From positions 1 to 10,293 of the forward strand of contig WJJB01000349.1 of assembly GCA_014729935.1 (NCBI GenBank): 10,293 nucleotides of DNA. The letters are read 5' to 3'. The number at the start of each line of letters is the position of its first letter. The stretch's first letter is position 1. A program made the position numbers and the translations under genes. Source of the stretch: Candidatus Bathyarchaeota archaeon (lineage in GTDB: Archaea; Asgardarchaeota; Lokiarchaeia; Sigyniarchaeales; Sigyniarchaeaceae). The notes beneath the pieces are model-generated. The model was given only the letters and a program-made list of their open reading frames with translations, ran no database searches and had not been told where the DNA came from. Below, in pieces: positions 6,117 to 10,293 of this stretch.

Positions 6117-6845
6117 ATGGCTGGTTCAGGTTTTCGAGTATTCATCATAGTGTATCTCTTGGCGCTCTTTTTGCGTTTCGTTGGTTACTCAATCTCATAT
6201 GCTAAGAAAAATTCAGGAAAGATCTCGAGTAGCGTGTTTTTCGTGTTATTCGGGATTGCTGCACCAGCTGGCCTCATCCTGAATGCTATCTTCTTGATGC
6301 ATTTGACCGAATTGCTTCCGAATCAGGTGAACAAGACAATAATTCAAGTATTTTTCACGATCACCATTGAATTCTTGATTTTATATGGTGCAATGAGACT
6401 TGCTCGCTTGATGATGAAAGTCCCACCACTATCAGATGAAGACAAGATCACATCCAGGTATATATGCAATGATGGTCATGTGGTGAAATCCCGTGGCGAG
6501 GCGCTTATTGATAACTGGCTTCATGGACATGACATTACCCACGAGTACGAGGGCACGCTTTCACTGGGATCCAAGAAGGCCAAATACGATTGGCTTCTAG
6601 TAGCCCACGATATCGTTATCGAGTACTGGGGAATGATGAATAGCAAGGAATACAGGAAACGACGAGAGGAAAAAGAGAAATTGTATAAAAAAAAGGGAAC
6701 GAAACTTATCTCTATCACTAATAGCGATCTGGAAGATATCAACAAGAAGGTTCGGAGAAAGCTATTAACATTCATGGATGAAAATGAATTGGATAAACCC
6801 AAGCGTTGCTTTAACTGTGGGCAAGAACTCGATGACCGGTACTAA
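6117..6845 (+). CDS. Membrane-anchored PD-(D/E)XK-type nuclease-like protein
   Basis: This is a 242-residue protein with three predicted membrane segments at about 7-24, 38-61 and 74-99, followed by a soluble C-terminal domain. That domain carries a pattern I associate with PD-(D/E)XK-fold restriction-endonuclease-like proteins: DGHVVKSRGEALIDNWL (119-135, with E128), HEYE (142-145), D158 in KYDWLL, E169 in the strand IVIEYWGM (166-173), Y179, and K186/Y190 in a basic helix. The usual ExK reads E-Y-W, with the lysine probably supplied from the following helix (K186). The C terminus ends with RCFNCGQELDD, a single CxxC that could bind zinc as a dimer or with a partner. The start lacks a ribosome binding site and fits a leaderless message. 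Membrane topology and substrate are unknown. It is not part of a recognisable restriction system here. Fold assignment is moderately sure; activity is not shown. Confidence 0.72.
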   Translation: MAGSGFRVFIIVYLLALFLRFVGYSISYAKKNSGKISSSVFFVLFGIAAPAGLILNAIFLMHLTELLPNQVNKTIIQVFFTITIEFLILYGAMRLARLMMKVPPLSDEDKITSRYICNDGHVVKSRGEALIDNWLHGHDITHEYEGTLSLGSKKAKYDWLLVAHDIVIEYWGMMNSKEYRKRREEKEKLYKKKGTKLISITNSDLEDINKKVRRKLLTFMDENELDKPKRCFNCGQELDDRY

Positions 6846-6884
6846 CTTTGAAGGGGCGCGTGAACATTTTTCAAGAGCACGGCC

Positions 6885-6897
6885 ATATTAAATAAAG
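6885..6897 (+). promoter_or_regulatory. Possible TATA box for dapB
   Basis: ATATTAAATAAAG lies in the 71-base gap between the nuclease gene and dapB. Its centre, near 6891, is about 26 bases before the dapB ATG, which would predict an almost leaderless message. A good ribosome binding site (GGATGTGAT, 6905-6913) also precedes that ATG, which fits translation from a longer read-through transcript. Both may be used; neither is proven. Confidence 0.35.
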
Positions 6898-6916
6898 ATG
6901 AAATGGATGTGATTAC

Positions 6917-7741
6917 ATGAAAATCGGGATCATCGGTGCTGATGGGTCCATGGGTCGACATGTTGGCAGGTTAGCGTTGGATGATGAGAGCATTGAAATT
7001 ACCTGCGCGTTTACCGAAGAAGGAAGTCAGAACGTTGGAACGGATATTGGTACTCTCGTGGGACGCAAGGAAACCGGCATCACCCTTAAGGAAGTGACAA
7101 AACTTGAAAAAGTGCTCGAAAAATCGACACCAGATGTCGTGATAGATTTTACGATAGCCCCTGCCACTGAAAAAAATGCACCTCTGGTCATTTCCAATGG
7201 AATCCACATGGTCATCGGTACCACTGGATTATCAAGAGATTTCGAGAATTCCTTACCTGATTTAGCAAAAAAACATGATGCGGCGATTATGTTAGCCTCG
7301 AACATGGCCGTTGGTATGAATATATTCATGAATCTCGTGGAACACGTTGCTGGTTTGCTTGATGGATGGGACATCGAGATCATCGAAGCGCACCACCATC
7401 GAAAGCGGGATTCCCCAAGTGGCACCGCGTTAACCTTGGCAAATCGCATAGCGAACGCAATCGAAAGGAAACTGGAAAACATAGCAAAATATGGCCGTGG
7501 AAGGGGATCCAATCCACGCGAAATTGGAGCTGGAGAAATCGGGATCCATGCTATCAGGGCAGGAGATATCGTGGGAGATCACACCGTGCTTTACGCTGGA
7601 GATGGAGAACGCATTGAATTGACACACCGGGCACATGACCGTTCATGTTTTGCATCAGGTGCCATAAGAGCAGCCAAGTACGTGAATGGCGACGGGTTGA
7701 AACCTGGAGTTTACTCCATGAAAGACGTATTAGGGTTATAG
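6917..7741 (+). CDS. dapB: 4-hydroxy-tetrahydrodipicolinate reductase DapB
   Basis: DapB reduces 4-hydroxy-tetrahydrodipicolinate with NAD(P)H in the diaminopimelate route to lysine. The 274-residue length is normal. The N-terminal nucleotide-binding loop is GADGSMGR (7-14), GTTG is at 101-104, and the catalytic/substrate motif EAHHHRKRDSPSGTA is at 157-171, with H159/H160 and K163 as the acid-base pair. The C-terminal HRAHDRSCFASGA (237-249) is also conserved. The ATG at 6917 follows GGATGTGAT by a few bases. queE starts three bases after the dapB stop, so the two are co-translated although their pathways differ. No dapA or other lysine genes are in the window. Confidence 0.96.
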   Translation: MKIGIIGADGSMGRHVGRLALDDESIEITCAFTEEGSQNVGTDIGTLVGRKETGITLKEVTKLEKVLEKSTPDVVIDFTIAPATEKNAPLVISNGIHMVIGTTGLSRDFENSLPDLAKKHDAAIMLASNMAVGMNIFMNLVEHVAGLLDGWDIEIIEAHHHRKRDSPSGTALTLANRIANAIERKLENIAKYGRGRGSNPREIGAGEIGIHAIRAGDIVGDHTVLYAGDGERIELTHRAHDRSCFASGAIRAAKYVNGDGLKPGVYSMKDVLGL

Positions 7742-7744
7742 GGA

Positions 7745-8422
7745 ATGATTCCAATATGCGAAACATTCACGTCTCTCCAAGGAGAAGTCCAAGGATTGGG
7801 ACGGCATGCATTTTTCATCCGGACATTCGGATGTAACCTCGCAAAAAAGTGCCCGATTGATTGTGACACGCCATATTCATGGAAAGAGGGAATAAATGGG
7901 GTTAAACCATGGCAATTCCAATCCCCGGCATCCTTGAAAAAGCAAATGATCGAATCTGGATCGAACACCTGCATCATCACTGGTGGCGAACCAATGCTCC
8001 ATCAAGAAGAGCTTACTGATGTAATCGAGGGAATGAAACTCGGTGCAAAAATTCACCTAGAATTTTTCATCGAGACGAATGGCACCATTGATCCCATATC
8101 CACGCTCTGCACGGACCGCGCTGTCTTTTTTAACGTGAGCCCGAAGATGGATGATTTTGATCCAAGAAGATTCCCTCTCAATCGCTCGGTTTTCAAACAC
8201 GTGGTCGATCCACGATCTTCCAAGAACTTGGATAACCTGCTCGATCTCCTTCACGGGTATAATGAGTCTCTCAGGCGCCGTGTATTTGTCATGCCCTTGT
8301 CGAGAAACAGGAGCGAGTACCACGAAGGATCAGAACTCCTAGCGGCCTGGTGCATCAAGCATGGTCTCAATTTCGGGCCACGCCTTCACTTGTCATTATG
8401 GGATGGGGAAAAGGGGAGATAA
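7745..8422 (+). CDS. queE: 7-carboxy-7-deazaguanine synthase QueE with altered Fe-S motif
   Basis: QueE is a radical SAM enzyme that contracts 6-carboxytetrahydropterin to 7-carboxy-7-deazaguanine, the substrate of QueC. The protein has 225 residues. Recognisable elements are TFTSLQGEVQGLGRHAFFIR (7-26), TGGEP (79-83) for SAM, ETNGT (110-114), SPK (132-134) and a C-terminal GPRLHLSLW (211-219). The cluster cysteines read C30-x5-C36-x3-C40 followed by DTPYSW, whereas the canonical motif is C-x3-C-x2-C followed by DT. The frame is continuous through this region on both sides, so a simple indel error is unlikely, though an A6 run sits between C30 and C36. The gene follows dapB by three bases. 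It lies on the strand opposite queD/queC, about 2 kb away. Family call is strong; the motif deviation is real in this sequence. Confidence 0.93.
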   Translation: MIPICETFTSLQGEVQGLGRHAFFIRTFGCNLAKKCPIDCDTPYSWKEGINGVKPWQFQSPASLKKQMIESGSNTCIITGGEPMLHQEELTDVIEGMKLGAKIHLEFFIETNGTIDPISTLCTDRAVFFNVSPKMDDFDPRRFPLNRSVFKHVVDPRSSKNLDNLLDLLHGYNESLRRRVFVMPLSRNRSEYHEGSELLAAWCIKHGLNFGPRLHLSLWDGEKGR

Positions 8423-8429
8423 ACAAGAT

Positions 8430-8436
8430 GGGAGGT
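8430..8436 (+). promoter_or_regulatory. Strong ribosome binding site with no ATG/GTG/TTG at the normal distance
   Basis: GGGAGGT just after queE is the closest match to GGAGGTGA in the window. Seven bases downstream, at 8444, is an in-frame ATT that opens the transglutaminase frame (ATT ACC AAT AAA GAA). The first conventional start, TTG 8474, is 37 bases away with only a poor AAGGG before it. This suggests initiation at ATT, a rare but known start codon, or recent loss of an ATG. Confidence 0.55.
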
Positions 8437-8473
8437 AGCACACATTACCAATAAAGAACAAGGGAAAAAGGAA

Positions 8474-9088
8474 TTGGGGGAATATTTGAAACCTACCAAA
8501 TTCTTGGATTTTAAAAATGATGCGGTTGCGCAGCTAGCATTGAAGCTTGAAAGTAAAGCACGTGTACCGAGAACAAAGGCAAACGTTGCAGTCGAGCTTT
8601 TCAGGTTCGTTCGAGATTCCATCCAATACAAGGTCACGTGGCATTTACCAACCAAGAAAGACCTTCGTGCGAGTGTCACGTTGGAAAGGAGACACGGGTT
8701 TTGCATACCAAAGGCCATTTTACTTGTGACTTTAGCCAGGGCCGTGAACATTCCAAGCCGGTTGCATTTTGCCGATATCCTGAATCACAAGATCTCTGAT
8801 TCGCTAAGAAGACACATGGGAACTAACCTTTTCAGCTATCACGGTTATCCGGAATTCCTATTGAATGGACGATGGATAAAGGCGAATCCAGCCTTCGATG
8901 AACGTTTGTGCAAAGAAAAAGAGTATCCAGTCGTCACCTTTAATGGACGGAAGGACGCGATATTCCCAAAGGTGGACATGCATGGTAATCCATTCATCGA
9001 ATACGTGGTAGACCACGGAACATTCGCTGATGTTCCTTACGACAGGATCGTCCAAGCATGGATATATCATTACGCTGGAACGGTTTAA
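8474..9088 (+). CDS. Transglutaminase-like cysteine protease/acyltransferase domain protein
   Basis: The protein has about 204 residues from the TTG at 8474, or 214 if translation begins at the ATT at 8444. It fits the transglutaminase-like superfamily, whose members cleave or form amide bonds with a Cys-His-Asp triad. C77 is in ERRHGFCIPKAILLVTLARA (71-90), followed by the usual IPSRLHFADI (93-102). H123 is in SYHGYPEFLLNGRWIKANPA (121-140) and D142 follows directly in AFDERL. Thus all three catalytic residues are present with family-like spacing. There is no signal peptide or membrane segment, so it appears cytoplasmic. It is the last gene of the dapB-queE unit, 51 bases after the queE stop in the same frame. 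Substrate is unknown; no polypeptide partner is suggested by context. It converges on cysC with 30 bases between. Confidence 0.85.
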   Translation: MGEYLKPTKFLDFKNDAVAQLALKLESKARVPRTKANVAVELFRFVRDSIQYKVTWHLPTKKDLRASVTLERRHGFCIPKAILLVTLARAVNIPSRLHFADILNHKISDSLRRHMGTNLFSYHGYPEFLLNGRWIKANPAFDERLCKEKEYPVVTFNGRKDAIFPKVDMHGNPFIEYVVDHGTFADVPYDRIVQAWIYHYAGTV

Positions 9089-9093
9089 AAAAA
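9087..9093 (-). terminator. Poly-T terminator downstream of cysC
   Basis: Read on the minus strand, CTCTC followed by T7 lies 26 bases beyond the cysC stop, in the short gap between convergent genes. Archaeal RNA polymerase stops at such T tracts without needing a hairpin, and none is visible. For plus-strand transcripts the nearest T tract is T6 at 9154-9159, inside cysC. Confidence 0.5.
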
Positions 9094-9118
9094 GAGAGTG
9101 GAACTAATTATGAAGGCT

Positions 9119-9664
9119 TCATAGATATTGAAGTTCTTCGAGTTTTGCGATGATTTTTTCAATGCACTCTTCAACGGATAGTTTTTCCGTATCAAGAACA
9201 AGCTCCGGGGTTGGTGGTTGCTCGTATGGCGCGGTGTCGTGAATCCCCGTGAAATCTTTAATCTCTCCCGCGAGCGCTTTCTTGTACAAGCCTTTAACAT
9301 CTCGCTCGATGCAGGCATCCAAGCTAGCCTTCACGAAAACTTCAATGAAATTACCTATTTCATTTCTTGATTCATTCCTGACCTCGATGGAGGGAGAGAT
9401 GAATGAAGCAAGGACAGCCACGCCATTTCTAGTTAGTAGCTTGGCAACAAATGTCACACGCTCGATATTCAACTTCCTATCTTCCATGCTAAAGCCAAGA
9501 TCCTTGGTCAAGGATTTGCGAACAATGTCCCCGTCCAACCGCTCAACCTTTAATCCCCTATCACGGAGGATCGGTGCCAAAGCATCCGCAATCGTGGATT
9601 TTCCAGCACCTGATAAGCCGGTAAACCATAACGTGAATCCTTTCTTTCCATTTTGTTCTTTCAT
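9119..9664 (-). CDS. cysC: Adenylylsulfate (APS) kinase CysC
   Basis: APS kinase phosphorylates adenylylsulfate to PAPS, the donor for sulfation or sulfate reduction. The 181-residue protein shows the P-loop GLSGAGKST (16-24), LDGD (43-46), the R63/N66/R69 substrate helix, FISP (88-91), DVKGLYKKA (122-130) and the lid FTGIHDTAPYEQP (138-150). All catalytic elements are intact and the length is standard, with no ATP sulfurylase fusion. The ATG at 9664 lies 15 bases after the stop of the upstream phosphohydrolase, with GGGAT seven bases before it, so both are likely co-transcribed. PAPS reductase and ATP sulfurylase are not in view, so use for sulfated glycans or lipids is as likely as assimilation. 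Confidence 0.95.
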   Translation of the reverse strand: MKEQNGKKGFTLWFTGLSGAGKSTIADALAPILRDRGLKVERLDGDIVRKSLTKDLGFSMEDRKLNIERVTFVAKLLTRNGVAVLASFISPSIEVRNESRNEIGNFIEVFVKASLDACIERDVKGLYKKALAGEIKDFTGIHDTAPYEQPPTPELVLDTEKLSVEECIEKIIAKLEELQYL

Positions 9665-9679
9665 GATTGATATCCCAAG

Positions 9680-10293
9680 CTATGTGGATATGGGGGTCCC
9701 ACGCAATCCCTCGGGTACCGGGATGTTGAAGTGTTGCATAATCGTGGGAAATATATCGTAAATAACGTACTCGTGAATGGGTTTATTTTCAAGAATGGCG
9801 TTCGGATCGATGGAACCATCCATTCCTTCCAAGTCTCGCTTCCATGATTGGAAGAATACGCCATGTTTCGCGTGAACGGCATCATCCGGTCCAGTATCGT
9901 TTTCTTCGAGAAAGAGTTGCTGATGACCCACGGTTCCAGCTGAGCGCCATTTCAAGTCTCCAAAATACACGTAAAGATCTGGATCGTCTCCAATGCTACC
10001 ATCAGGATACAGGTCTTTCGACAGGAAGGTTTTGTTTCCAAGAGGCTCACCACTAGGACCCCGCATTGCCTCGATCTCTTGCCTGAGAGCCTCCCTAGTT
10101 GCTTCAAAATCACCTGGAAGGATGATTCCATTTGGCTCCCTGTTTTTCACGTTGAAGAAAATCCTGCTATAATATCCCCCCCAGCCCCAAGCCTTGGTAT
10201 TGGACCAATCAATTTCTAGCTTGGTCGGGGAAGTTATATTCTCAGGGTATCGCTTTAATGCAAGATGGCCATTCTCGATCAGCCATTCATTCA
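9680..10293 (-). CDS. AP-superfamily phosphohydrolase, COG3379-type (N-terminal part outside window)
   Basis: The minus-strand frame is open from the right edge to the TAG at 9680, giving 203 C-terminal residues. It resembles the type I phosphodiesterase/nucleotide pyrophosphatase branch of the alkaline phosphatase superfamily. Markers are WSNTKAWGWGGYYSRIFFNV (29-48), PDLYVYFGDLKWRSAGTVGH (104-123) and ENDTGPDDAVHAKHGVFF (130-147), in which H140 or H143 would be a metal ligand. The C terminus IYDIFPTIMQHFNIPVPEGL (178-197) is typical of the superfamily. The N-terminal metal-binding aspartate and the catalytic Thr/Ser are outside the window. An internal GTG at 10150 is not the start, since family-like sequence continues upstream of it. 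Next to cysC, it may act in PAPS/sulfate-ester metabolism, for example on nucleotides or sulfated or phosphorylated products, but this is inferred from position. Confidence 0.85.
   Translation of the reverse strand, partial: NEWLIENGHLALKRYPENITSPTKLEIDWSNTKAWGWGGYYSRIFFNVKNREPNGIILPGDFEATREALRQEIEAMRGPSGEPLGNKTFLSKDLYPDGSIGDDPDLYVYFGDLKWRSAGTVGHQQLFLEENDTGPDDAVHAKHGVFFQSWKRDLEGMDGSIDPNAILENKPIHEYVIYDIFPTIMQHFNIPVPEGLRGTPIST

Noticed and set aside
7027..7512. Minus-strand frame of 161 codons
   Set aside because: It is the mirror of dapB and has the low-information composition expected of an antisense frame.
9249..9761. Plus-strand frame of 170 codons
   Set aside because: It is antisense to cysC, whose catalytic motifs are all intact.
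10150..10150. GTG at 10150 as the start of the AP-superfamily gene
   Set aside because: The frame remains open and family-like (WSNTKAWGWGGYY) all the way to the window edge, so the gene starts further right.
1..10293. CRISPR array, insertion sequence, integrase or defence island
   Set aside because: No regularly spaced repeats, terminal inverted repeats or transposase motifs were found on either strand; most genes are housekeeping or metabolic.

Overview
The window looks like a chromosomal segment from an archaeon. The evidence is an archaeal-type Pus10 tRNA pseudouridine synthase, a queD/queC/queE set that fits preQ0 supply for archaeosine, a Mut7-C PIN-like RNase with zinc ribbon, a COG3379-type AP-superfamily phosphohydrolase beside APS kinase, GGAGGTGA-like ribosome binding sites, frequent GTG/TTG starts and TATA-like boxes about 26 bases before predicted transcription starts. 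A Ras/COG2229-like GTPase and a HEAT-repeat protein would suit an Asgard or a euryarchaeal lineage, but the sequence does not settle the phylum. Coding density is very high. I see no mobile element, CRISPR array, tRNA or rRNA, and no gene-free stretch over 300 bases.

Left block (1 to about 6030, all minus strand, transcribed right to left): queD, queC and a purine-type phosphoribosyltransferase form a tight unit. A 125-base gap with a TATA-like box leads into a HEAT-repeat protein. A second gap with a TATA-like box leads into a tightly packed run: an unrecognised 273-residue protein, a small GTPase with an unusual G3 region, a Mut7-C RNase, HypA and Pus10. Pus10 runs off the left edge just before its catalytic aspartate.

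Middle block (6117 to 9088, plus strand): a membrane-anchored protein with a PD-(D/E)XK-type nuclease domain, dapB (lysine/diaminopimelate branch), queE and a transglutaminase-like cysteine protein. The 80-base region between queD and the nuclease gene is a divergent promoter. QueE carries a non-standard spacing of its three cluster cysteines. The transglutaminase gene has a strong ribosome binding site that points to an ATT codon rather than to ATG, GTG or TTG.

Right block (9119 to the end, minus strand): an AP-superfamily phosphohydrolase, cut by the right edge, followed by APS kinase, ending at a T7 tract between convergent genes.

Functionally, three genes (queD, queE, queC) make the 7-deazapurine preQ0, in archaea the precursor of archaeosine at tRNA position 15. 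Pus10 modifies positions 54/55, so two modifications of the tRNA elbow are encoded in one neighbourhood. The least explained parts are the HEAT / unknown / GTPase group, the membrane-bound nuclease and the altered QueE cluster motif.
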